A stretch of DNA of 64,000 nucleotides from Bog-473 sp963711065 (GTDB taxonomy: Bacteria; Actinomycetota; Acidimicrobiia; Acidimicrobiales; RAAP-2): positions 1 to 64,000 of the forward strand of contig CAVQCO010000006.1 of the NCBI GenBank assembly GCA_963711065.1, written 5' to 3'. The notes beneath the pieces are model-generated. The model did not search any database, had not been told where the DNA came from, and saw only the letters and a program-made list of their open reading frames with translations. A program made the translations under genes and the position numbers. Shown piece by piece: positions 33,344-40,781 of this stretch. Within the stretch, counting starts at the first letter, position 1. Every line of letters starts with the position of its first letter.

Positions 33344-34357
33344 TCAGTGCTCCACCGCGCCGCCGACGACGGTGGCCAGGTCGACGAGGCGGCTCGAGTA
33401 TCCCGTCTCGTTGTCGTACCAGCCGAGCACCTTGACGAGGTTGCCCCGAGCCATGGTCAGCTTCGAGTCGAAGATGCACGATGCCGACGAGCCGACGATG
33501 TCGGTCGACACGAGATCGTCCTCGGAGTACTCCAGCAGGCCGGCGAGCCGGCCCACCTCGGCGGCCGCACGGTAGGCGCCGCAGATCTCGTCGACCGTGG
33601 GCGTCGCCCGCAGCGTGGCCACGAGATCCGTGATCGACCCGTCCGGGACCGGGACGCGCAGCGACAACCCGTCGAGCCGACCGTCGACGTCGGGGAGCAC
33701 GAGACCGGTGGCCCGGGCCGCTCCCGTGGTGGTCGGCACGATGTTGATCGCGGCCCCTCGGGAGCGTCGCGGGTCCTTGTGCAGGGCATCGACGAGGTGC
33801 TGGTCGTCCGTGTAGGCGTGGACCGTCGTCATGAAGCCCTGCTCCATGCCGAAGGCGTCGTCGAGCACCTTGGCCATGACGGCGAGGCAGTTCGTCGTGC
33901 ACGACGCGTTGGAGACGACGAAGTCACGCGCCGGGTCGAACGTGTCCTCGTTGACGCCGACCACGAAGGTGGCGTCGGCGTCCTTGGCCGGCGCGGAGAT
34001 GATCACCCGCCTCGCCCCCGCTTCGATGTGGGCGGCCGCCTTCTCGCGGCTGGTGAGGCGGCCCGTGCTCTCGATCACGACGTCAATGCCCAACTCGCGC
34101 CAGGGCAGCTCGGCAGGATGCGGCTCCATCAGCATCGTCACGGGCGAGGATCCGACCATCATGGTGTCGTGCTCGACCGACACCGGTACCGGGAAGTGCC
34201 CGTGGACCGAGTCGCGGGCGAGCAGACGGGCGAGCGCCTCGGGATCGCCGAGGTCGTTGACCGCGGCCACCTCCACGTCATGGGGTGACTTGAGGGCGGC
34301 CCGGAGGAAGGCGCGTCCCGTCCGGCCAAATCCGTTGATTGCGACTCTCACGGCCAT
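33344..34357 (-). CDS. gap: glyceraldehyde-3-phosphate dehydrogenase, type I
   Basis: The 337-residue protein is of normal family length. It has the NAD domain start VAINGFGRTGRAFLRA, the substrate loop NDLGDPEALARLLARDSVHG, the catalytic cysteine in SNASCTTNCLAVM, HAYTDDQ and the terminal WYDNETGYSSRLVDL. It oxidises glyceraldehyde 3-phosphate with phosphate and NAD(P), reversibly, so it can serve glycolysis or gluconeogenesis. ATG 34357 has GGAG nine bases upstream; longer in-frame starts add residues outside the family. It lies between the hydrogenase and oxidoreductase operons and is monocistronic. Confidence 0.94.
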   Translation of the reverse strand: MAVRVAINGFGRTGRAFLRAALKSPHDVEVAAVNDLGDPEALARLLARDSVHGHFPVPVSVEHDTMMVGSSPVTMLMEPHPAELPWRELGIDVVIESTGRLTSREKAAAHIEAGARRVIISAPAKDADATFVVGVNEDTFDPARDFVVSNASCTTNCLAVMAKVLDDAFGMEQGFMTTVHAYTDDQHLVDALHKDPRRSRGAAINIVPTTTGAARATGLVLPDVDGRLDGLSLRVPVPDGSITDLVATLRATPTVDEICGAYRAAAEVGRLAGLLEYSEDDLVSTDIVGSSASCIFDSKLTMARGNLVKVLGWYDNETGYSSRLVDLATVVGGAVEH

Positions 34358-34463
34358 CGTCGGCATCTCCATCGCCTCGCGGGGGCCGTGCGGCCCCTCC
34401 AGGTTCGATGGTCCCATCGACCCACGCTCAGCAGTAGTGCCAAAGGTCCCCGATCGAACGCTG

Positions 34464-34640
34464 CTACCCCTGTGCGCCCAGCAGCTCCAGCACGCCCTGC
34501 AGGGAGGCGCGCCGGGCCCGGAGGCCCTCTCGGTACTCGAAGTTGTCCGTCGCCGCGATCTCCGAGCTCAGGTCGCCCAGCGCCCCCTGCAGGAGGTCGC
34601 GGAGGTCCGCAGCCTGCTCGTCGGTCAGTTCGATCCTCAT
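34464..34640 (-). CDS. small hypothetical protein, helical
   Basis: The 58-residue protein is predicted all helical: MRIELTDEQAADLRDLLQGALGDLSSEIAATDNFEYREGL, then RARRASLQGVLELLG. Such short proteins are common beside actinobacterial genes. ATG 34640 has a clear ribosome site (GAGGAGCG) and removes a non-matching upstream extension. It is divergent from the oxidoreductase operon. No function is assigned. Confidence 0.68.
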   Translation of the reverse strand: MRIELTDEQAADLRDLLQGALGDLSSEIAATDNFEYREGLRARRASLQGVLELLGAQG

Positions 34641-34804
34641 CGTTCGCTCCTCGTGGGTGGGCCGGGCAAGACGCGCCCGGACATCGCACCGGCAATTGAG
34701 TCCCGCCGCCATGCCGGGCACCAGGGACCTTCGTCACCATCGGGTCCCGGCGCCGGGGACCTTTGGCTCTACTGCCCCCGGGAGGCCACGGGCACGCTGG
34801 AACG

Positions 34805-35413
34805 GTGTTCGAAGTGCGATTCCACGGGAGGGGCGGGCAGGGCGCCGTCACGGCGGCCGACCTCCTCGCGCTCGCCGCCTTCGAGGAGGGCCGCTACGCG
34901 CAGTCCTTCCCGAACTTCGGCTCCGAGCGGATGGGTGCCCCCGTGGTCGCCTACTGCCGGCTCGGCGAGCGCGAGATCCGGACCCGGGAGCCCGTGGTGG
35001 CACCGGACTGCGTGATCGTCATCGACCCGACCCTGGTCCACCAGGTCGACCTCTTCGCCGGCCTCGGCCCCGACGGCTACCTCCTGGTGAACTCCTCCCG
35101 TGCCCTCGACGAGCTCGGGCTGGGGTCGTTGGCCGCCCGCTTCCGACCCGAGCGCATGCTCACGGTGCCCGCCACCGAGGTGGCGCTGCGCCAGGTCGGC
35201 CGACCGCTCCCCAACGCCGCAATGCTCGGGGGCTTCGCCGCCCTGACCGCGGAGGTCACAGTCGCTGCGGTTTCCTCGGCCCTCCGGGAGCGCTTCGGCG
35301 CCAACCCGACGGTGGCCGAGCGCAACGTCGCGGCGGTGGCCGAGGTGTTCCAGCAGGCGCGCCAGGTCATGAGCGCCAACGGAAGGGCGATGCTCGGTGC
35401 TCCGGCAGATTGA
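34805..35413 (+). CDS. porC: 2-oxoacid:acceptor oxidoreductase gamma subunit
   Basis: This 202-residue protein is the gamma domain of pyruvate/2-oxoacid:ferredoxin oxidoreductase. It starts VFEVRFHGRGGQGAVTAADLLALAAFEEGRYAQSFPNFGSERMGAPV, with later NAAMLGGFAALT. GTG 34805 fits the family start; the extra upstream residues do not. It overlaps the alpha subunit by 17 bases. The gene order gamma-alpha-beta-GltD indicates a four-component enzyme that cleaves or forms 2-oxoacids with CoA and reduced ferredoxin. Confidence 0.9.
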   Translation: MFEVRFHGRGGQGAVTAADLLALAAFEEGRYAQSFPNFGSERMGAPVVAYCRLGEREIRTREPVVAPDCVIVIDPTLVHQVDLFAGLGPDGYLLVNSSRALDELGLGSLAARFRPERMLTVPATEVALRQVGRPLPNAAMLGGFAALTAEVTVAAVSSALRERFGANPTVAERNVAAVAEVFQQARQVMSANGRAMLGAPAD

Positions 35414-36650
35414 GGGCTCGCGGGCCGTCGCGCAGACAGTGGCCTTGTGTCGGCCGGAGGTCGTATGCGCCTACCCGATCTCGCCACAGACCCACATCAT
35501 CGAGGCGCTGGGCGAGATGGTGAAGACGGGCGAGCTCGCGCCGTGCGAGTTCATCAACGTGGAGTCGGAGTTCGCCGCCATGTCGGTGGCCATCGGCGCC
35601 TCCGTCGCCGGGGCCCGGGCGTTCACCGCCACGGCGAGCCAGGGCCTCCTCTTCATGATGGAGGCCGTCTACAACGCCGGCGGGCTCGGGTTGCCCATCG
35701 TCATGACACTGGCCAACCGCGCCATCGGCGCCCCGATCAACATCTGGAACGACCACAGCGACGCCATGGCGGCGCGCGACGCGGGCTGGGTCCAGCTCTT
35801 CGCCGAGACGGTCCAGGAGGCCGCCGACCTGCACGTCCAGGCCTTCCGGCTGGCCGAGGAGCTGTCGGTCCCGGTCATGGTGAACATGGACGGCTTCATC
35901 CTCACCCACGCCACCGAGCGGGTCGACCTGCCGAGCCAGGAACTGGTGGACGCCTTCCTGCCGCCCTACGAGCCGCGCCAGATGCTCGACCCCGACGAGC
36001 CCTACTCCATCGGCGCCATGGTCGGGCCCGAGGCGTTCGAGGAGGTCCGCTACCTGGCCCACGCCCGCCAGCTGACCGCGCTCGGGCGCATCGGTGAGCT
36101 GGGCGCAGAGTTCGCGGAGGCCTTCGGGCGAGACTCGGGCGGGCTCGTGCACCCCTATCGCAGCGCCGACGCCGACGTAGTGGTCCTGGCCATGGGCTCG
36201 GTCCTCGGGACGATCAAGGACGTCGTGGACGAGCTTCGTGACGCCGGGCTCCGCATCGGCGTGCTCGGCATCACCTCGTTCCGGCCCTTCCCGATCGACG
36301 CGGTGCGCAGCGCGCTCGGGAGCGCGCGCCATGTCGTCGTGCTCGAGAAGGCCTTCAGCGTGGGATTCGGCGGCGTGCTCTCGACCGATGTCGCCATGGC
36401 GCTGAGTGGCCTGCCGGTCTCGGTCTCCACCGTGGTTGCCGGCCTGGGGGGGCGTGCGATCACCAAGACGTCACTGCGAGGCGTCTTCGAGGGGGCACTC
36501 CGGGGCGAGGCGGAACGGCTGACGTTCCTCGACCTCAACATGGCCCTTGTCGAACGCGAGCTCGAGCGCATGGCCACGCAGCGGCGCTCCGGGCCGACGG
36601 CCGAGAACATGTTGCGCGACCTCGGCGTGGTCGCCTCGAGGATCGGCTGA
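35397..36650 (+). CDS. porA: 2-oxoacid:ferredoxin oxidoreductase alpha subunit
   Basis: The 417-residue protein has the family segments YPISPQTHIIEALGEM, FINVESEFAAMSVAIGASVAGARAFTATASQGL and MTLANRAIGAPINIWNDHSD. A second half (ADADVVVLAMGSVLGTIKDVVDELRDAG) matches domain II of pyruvate:ferredoxin oxidoreductases. It forms the catalytic core with beta. Start GTG 35397. Three bases separate it from the beta subunit gene. Pyruvate is the likely substrate by overall pattern, but other 2-oxoacids cannot be excluded from sequence alone. Confidence 0.92.
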   Translation: MLRQIEGSRAVAQTVALCRPEVVCAYPISPQTHIIEALGEMVKTGELAPCEFINVESEFAAMSVAIGASVAGARAFTATASQGLLFMMEAVYNAGGLGLPIVMTLANRAIGAPINIWNDHSDAMAARDAGWVQLFAETVQEAADLHVQAFRLAEELSVPVMVNMDGFILTHATERVDLPSQELVDAFLPPYEPRQMLDPDEPYSIGAMVGPEAFEEVRYLAHARQLTALGRIGELGAEFAEAFGRDSGGLVHPYRSADADVVVLAMGSVLGTIKDVVDELRDAGLRIGVLGITSFRPFPIDAVRSALGSARHVVVLEKAFSVGFGGVLSTDVAMALSGLPVSVSTVVAGLGGRAITKTSLRGVFEGALRGEAERLTFLDLNMALVERELERMATQRRSGPTAENMLRDLGVVASRIG

Positions 36651-36653
36651 ACG

Positions 36654-37661
36654 GTGAGCGTCCGCTTCTACCAGGTGGGGAGCTTCGCAGTGGGCAACCG
36701 CCTCGTGAACCGCTCCGACCGCACCGTCCAGTCCGACCCCGAGCGGAGCAACTCGCTGACGTCGGGGCACCGCGCCTGTCAGGGCTGCGGCGAGGCGCTG
36801 GGCGCCCGCTACGCGCTGGACGCCGCCATGCGCGCCACCGGCGGCCAGATGGTCGCCGTCAACGCGACGGGCTGCCTCGAGGTGTTCTCGACGCCGTATC
36901 CCGAGACCTCGTGGCAGATCGCCTGGTTCCACTCTCTGTTCGGCAACGCGCCGGCGGTGGCGACCGGGGTCGCGGCGGCGCTGCGGGTCAAGGGCCGGGC
37001 CGGGACCCGGGTGATCGGCCAGGCCGGGGACGGGGGCACGGTGGACATCGGCTTCGGGTGCCTCTCGGGCATGTTCGAGCGCAACGACGATGTCCTGTTC
37101 ATCTGCTACGACAACGAGGCGTACATGAACACCGGTGTGCAGCGGTCGGGGGCGACCCCGCCGGCGGCGCGGACGGCCACCACCGAGGCGGTGGGCCCCC
37201 AGCCGGGGAATTCGTTCGGGCAGGGCAAGAACATGCCCGAGCTGGCCATGGCACACGGGATCCCCTACGTGGCCACCGCGACCGTGGCCGACCTGCACGA
37301 CCTGGAGGACAAGGTGACGCGGGCCATGGAGCTGCACGGGGCGCGCTACATCCACATCCTTGTCACGTGCCCGCTCGGCTGGGGCTCCGCACCGGGCGAC
37401 ACGGTCAAGGTCGCCCGCCTGGCGACGCAGACCGGCCTCTTCCCCGTGTTCGAGGCGGAGGACGGCGAGGTCGTGCGGGCCTCCACCATCCGCCGCCCGG
37501 CCCCCGTCGAGGAGTACCTGCGCCTGCAGACCCGTTTCGCTCACCTCTTCGACGCGGCGGGGAACCCGGCGCGGCCGGACATCATCGCCGCGCTGCAGGC
37601 GATGGCGGACCGCAACATCGCCCGCTACGGGCTGCTCGAGACCGAGGAGGTGGCCCCGTGA
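36654..37661 (+). CDS. porB: 2-oxoacid:ferredoxin oxidoreductase beta subunit
   Basis: The 335-residue thiamine-diphosphate subunit has the ThDP motif GDGGTVDIGFGCLSGMFERNDD ending in CYDNEAYMNTGVQRSG. It also has Cys ligands for a 4Fe-4S cluster: HRACQGCGEALG, NATGCLEV and VTCPLGW. It performs 2-oxoacid decarboxylation and the radical electron transfer to the cluster. GTG 36654 starts three bases after the alpha stop, and its own stop overlaps the GltD-like gene as GTGA. Confidence 0.93.
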   Translation: MSVRFYQVGSFAVGNRLVNRSDRTVQSDPERSNSLTSGHRACQGCGEALGARYALDAAMRATGGQMVAVNATGCLEVFSTPYPETSWQIAWFHSLFGNAPAVATGVAAALRVKGRAGTRVIGQAGDGGTVDIGFGCLSGMFERNDDVLFICYDNEAYMNTGVQRSGATPPAARTATTEAVGPQPGNSFGQGKNMPELAMAHGIPYVATATVADLHDLEDKVTRAMELHGARYIHILVTCPLGWGSAPGDTVKVARLATQTGLFPVFEAEDGEVVRASTIRRPAPVEEYLRLQTRFAHLFDAAGNPARPDIIAALQAMADRNIARYGLLETEEVAP

Positions 37662-39286
37662 CGGAGAAGCCCTTCGCCATCACGCTCGAGGTCGGCTCCA
37701 GCCTGGCCAACAAGACCGGCTCGTGGCGCGTGGAGCGGCCCGTCTACGTCGACCGCCTCCCCCCGTGCAACAACGCCTGCCCGGCCGGAGAGAACATCCA
37801 GCAGTGGCTGTACCTGGCCGAGGACGGCTCCTACGAGGCGGCCTGGCGCCAGATCATGCGCGACAACCCGCTGCCCGCCGTCATGGGGCGGGCCTGCTTC
37901 CACCCCTGCCAGACCGCGTGCAACCGGGCCACGGTGGACGAGACGGTGGGGATCAACGCCATCGAGCGCTTCCTGGGTGACCGCGCGCTGAGCGAGGGCT
38001 GGGCGCCCGACCCGCCCGGACCGCCCACGGGGAAGGCGGTGCTCGTCGTCGGCTCCGGCCCCGGGGGCCTCTCGGCCGCGTACCACCTGCGGCTCCTCGG
38101 GCACGCGGTCGTCGTCTTTGAGTCCTCGCCGCTGCCCGGCGGCATGATGCGCTACGGCATCCCCTCCTACCGCCTACCCCGGGACGTCGTGGCGGCCGAG
38201 ATCGCCCGGATCCAGTCGATGGGCGTCGAGATCGTGTGCGACCACACGGTCGGCGACCTCGCAGCGGCCGTGGTCGACGGCGGCTTCGACGCCGCCTTCC
38301 TCGCCGTCGGGGCACAGCGGGGCAAGCACGCCGACATCCCCGCCGGCGACTCCGCCCGGATCCTCGACGCGGTGACGCTGCTGCGCGAGACCGAGGACGA
38401 CGCGGCACCGGTGCTCGGACGCCGGGTCGTGATCTACGGCGGCGGCGACACCGCCATGGACGCGGCCCGCACCGCGCGGCGGCTCGGCGCGGACGACGCC
38501 GTGATCGTCTACCGGCGCACCCGCGAGCGCATGCCGGCCAACGTCGAGGAGGTGCAGGACGCGGTCGACGAGGGCGTGCGGCTCAAGTGGCTGTCGACCA
38601 TCGTGGGCCAGGCGGGCGAGGTCCTCACGATCGAGCGGATGGAGCTCGACGAATCGGGCTTCCCACAGCCGACGGGCGAGATCGAGGAGCTGCACGCCGA
38701 CTCGGTGGTGCTGGCGCTGGGGCAGGAGGCGGACCTGTCGTTGCTGGGCGGGACCCCGGAGATCACGGTGGACGGCGGCGTCGTGCCGGTCGGGGACGAC
38801 ATGATGACGGCCCGGCCGGGCGTGTTCGCCGGCGGCGACATCGTGGCCGGTGCCCGCACGCTGACCGACGCCATCGGGCACGGCAAGCGGGCGGCGCGGG
38901 CGATCGACGCCTGGCTGGCGGGGCGCACCCTCGGGCGGCCGGCGCGCCACGAGCTGGCGACGCCCGAGCGACTCAACACGTGGTACTACGCCGACACGCC
39001 GCACGCGGTGCGGCCGCGCCTCGAGTCCGCCCGGCGCACCTCCACCTTCGACGAGGTGGTCGGCGGCCTCGACGAGTCCACCGCGCTCTTCGAGGCCCGG
39101 CGCTGCATGTCGTGCGGCAATTGTTTCCAGTGCGACAACTGCTTCGGCGTGTGCCCGGACAACGCGGTCATGAAGGTCGACGAGGCGCACGGCTACCGCT
39201 TCGACTACGACTTCTGCAAGGGCTGCGGCCTGTGCGTGCAGGAGTGCCCCTGCGGCGCGATCGAGATGGTGCCCGAGGACATCTGA
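37658..39286 (+). CDS. GltD-like flavoprotein fused to ferredoxin domain, oxidoreductase partner
   Basis: The 542-residue protein has a GltD-like N-terminal cluster region (CNNACPAGENIQQW, CFHPCQTACNR), an FAD site (VLVVGSGPGGLSAAYHLRLLGHAV) and an NADPH site (VVIYGGGDTAMDAARTARRLGADD). It ends in a two-cluster ferredoxin (CMSCGNCFQCDNCFGVCPDNAV and CKGCGLCVQECPCGAI). In other POR enzymes the last domain is the separate delta ferredoxin subunit. Fusion to an NADPH-oxidising flavoprotein suggests direct exchange between NADPH and the oxidoreductase. GTG 37658 overlaps the beta stop. Confidence 0.9.
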   Translation: MTEKPFAITLEVGSSLANKTGSWRVERPVYVDRLPPCNNACPAGENIQQWLYLAEDGSYEAAWRQIMRDNPLPAVMGRACFHPCQTACNRATVDETVGINAIERFLGDRALSEGWAPDPPGPPTGKAVLVVGSGPGGLSAAYHLRLLGHAVVVFESSPLPGGMMRYGIPSYRLPRDVVAAEIARIQSMGVEIVCDHTVGDLAAAVVDGGFDAAFLAVGAQRGKHADIPAGDSARILDAVTLLRETEDDAAPVLGRRVVIYGGGDTAMDAARTARRLGADDAVIVYRRTRERMPANVEEVQDAVDEGVRLKWLSTIVGQAGEVLTIERMELDESGFPQPTGEIEELHADSVVLALGQEADLSLLGGTPEITVDGGVVPVGDDMMTARPGVFAGGDIVAGARTLTDAIGHGKRAARAIDAWLAGRTLGRPARHELATPERLNTWYYADTPHAVRPRLESARRTSTFDEVVGGLDESTALFEARRCMSCGNCFQCDNCFGVCPDNAVMKVDEAHGYRFDYDFCKGCGLCVQECPCGAIEMVPEDI

Positions 39287-39344
39287 GCGCGACCGCTCGA
39301 CGTCGTGGTGCCGGTTCAGCCCCTCATCGTCGTCGGCGCGGTCG

Positions 39345-40736
39345 TCACCCGGCGCCGTGGAACGGCGCATCGAAGCCGAAGATGCCTCCGTCGCCCGCCA
39401 CCAGCCAATAACCCCCCGTGGCGCCGTCGGCCGCCATGCCCACGACCGGTGCGTCGAGGGCGGTCCCGCCCATCGACCCGTGGAAACCGGCCGTACCCTC
39501 GTTGAAGATCCCGCCGTCGGACGCCACGAACCAGTACCCCTGCCCGTTGGCGAGTGACGCCATCCCGTTCACGGGCTCGGCAAGCCGGAGGGACCCGGTG
39601 CTGCCCAGGAACGGTGCGTCGTACGAGAAGATCCCGCCGTCGGTCGCCACCAGCCAGTAGCCGCCGGTGGCGTCGTCCGCGCTCATCCCCACGATCGGCT
39701 GGTTCAGGTGCCGACCACCCATGGAGCCGCGGAAGGTCGCGTCGCCGAACGAGAAGATCCCGCCGTCGCTGGCGACCAGCCAGTAGCCGTGGCCGTCGGG
39801 CGTGGGCGCCATGTCCACGACCGGCGCGTTGAGGTGGCTGCTCCCCATGGAGCCGAGGAACGTGGCGTCGCCGAAGGCGAAGATGCCGCCGTCGCTCGCC
39901 ACCAGCCAGTAGCCGAGGCCGTCCGCCGTCGCGACGATGTGGGCGATGGGGGCGTTCAGCGGACGCCCGGCCAGCGACCCGTAGTTGACGGCGGACCCGT
40001 GCGTCGACACGGCGCCGGCGGCGTCGGCCAACCAGTAGCCGTTCCCGTCCGGCGTCGACGCGAGGCCGACCACCGGCGGCACCAGACCGCCGGACGTCGT
40101 CGTCGACGGGGTCCAGTACCGGACGGCGCCGTCGTAGGTGTAGACGGTGCTCAGGTAGGCCATGGAGTGGGTCTGGACCGGTTGGTTCACGCCGATGGCG
40201 TCCCACACCTCGCCGTTGCCGGCGTAGATGCCCGAGTGCGCGAACCCGTCGATGCCGCTCCCGCCCCAGTAGACGGCGTCCCCCGGCAGGAGCTCGGTGG
40301 TGTCCGCCGCGATCGTGCCCGCCGGGGCGATGACCGTCCCGACCCCCTTGGGCTGGCTCCCGTCCCCCGGCAGGGCGATGCCGGTCACCTGGTAGACGGC
40401 GTACTGCACCAGGCTCATGCAGTCGTAGCCCTTGACCCCCGGGCCGCAACCCGCCTCGTTCACGCCGCCGTTGGTGGGGCCGTTGATCCCTCCCCCGCCG
40501 TCACAGTACGGAACGCCCGACTGCGAGGCGGCGACGGCCGCGATCTGGTCGCCCACGGTGGTGGCGGCCGCAGCCGCAGGCTGCGCACCCACGACGACGA
40601 CCGACGCGCCCCCGGCCGCCACGGCGACGAGGAGCGCCCCGACGAGCACCGTCCTCGTCACGACGGCCGAGACCGCTGCGACCACCGACCGCCCCCCGGG
40701 GAGACGCAGCGGGTCCATGGCCCCCATTATCGGCAT
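39345..40736 (-). CDS. NlpC/P60 peptidase with six GYWLVASDGG surface repeats
   Basis: The 463-residue exported protein has a signal or anchor helix at 24-50 (VVTRTVLVGALLVAVAAGGASVVVVG) followed by AAAAA. It contains an NlpC/P60 domain with catalytic C106 (KGYDCMSLVQYAVY) and H167 (GFAHSGIYAGNGEVW). From about residue 220 it has six repeats of about 40 residues built around GYWLVASDGGIFSFGDATFLGS. The repeat is of the type seen in many acidimicrobial secreted proteins and probably folds as a beta-propeller. I infer cell-wall peptide cleavage with the repeats binding wall polymer or protein. ATG 40736 is the start. Confidence 0.86.
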   Translation of the reverse strand: MPIMGAMDPLRLPGGRSVVAAVSAVVTRTVLVGALLVAVAAGGASVVVVGAQPAAAAATTVGDQIAAVAASQSGVPYCDGGGGINGPTNGGVNEAGCGPGVKGYDCMSLVQYAVYQVTGIALPGDGSQPKGVGTVIAPAGTIAADTTELLPGDAVYWGGSGIDGFAHSGIYAGNGEVWDAIGVNQPVQTHSMAYLSTVYTYDGAVRYWTPSTTTSGGLVPPVVGLASTPDGNGYWLADAAGAVSTHGSAVNYGSLAGRPLNAPIAHIVATADGLGYWLVASDGGIFAFGDATFLGSMGSSHLNAPVVDMAPTPDGHGYWLVASDGGIFSFGDATFRGSMGGRHLNQPIVGMSADDATGGYWLVATDGGIFSYDAPFLGSTGSLRLAEPVNGMASLANGQGYWFVASDGGIFNEGTAGFHGSMGGTALDAPVVGMAADGATGGYWLVAGDGGIFGFDAPFHGAG

Positions 40737-40781
40737 ACGCAGGGTGCACCTTGAGTGATCCGGCAGGGACCGGTACGCCCC

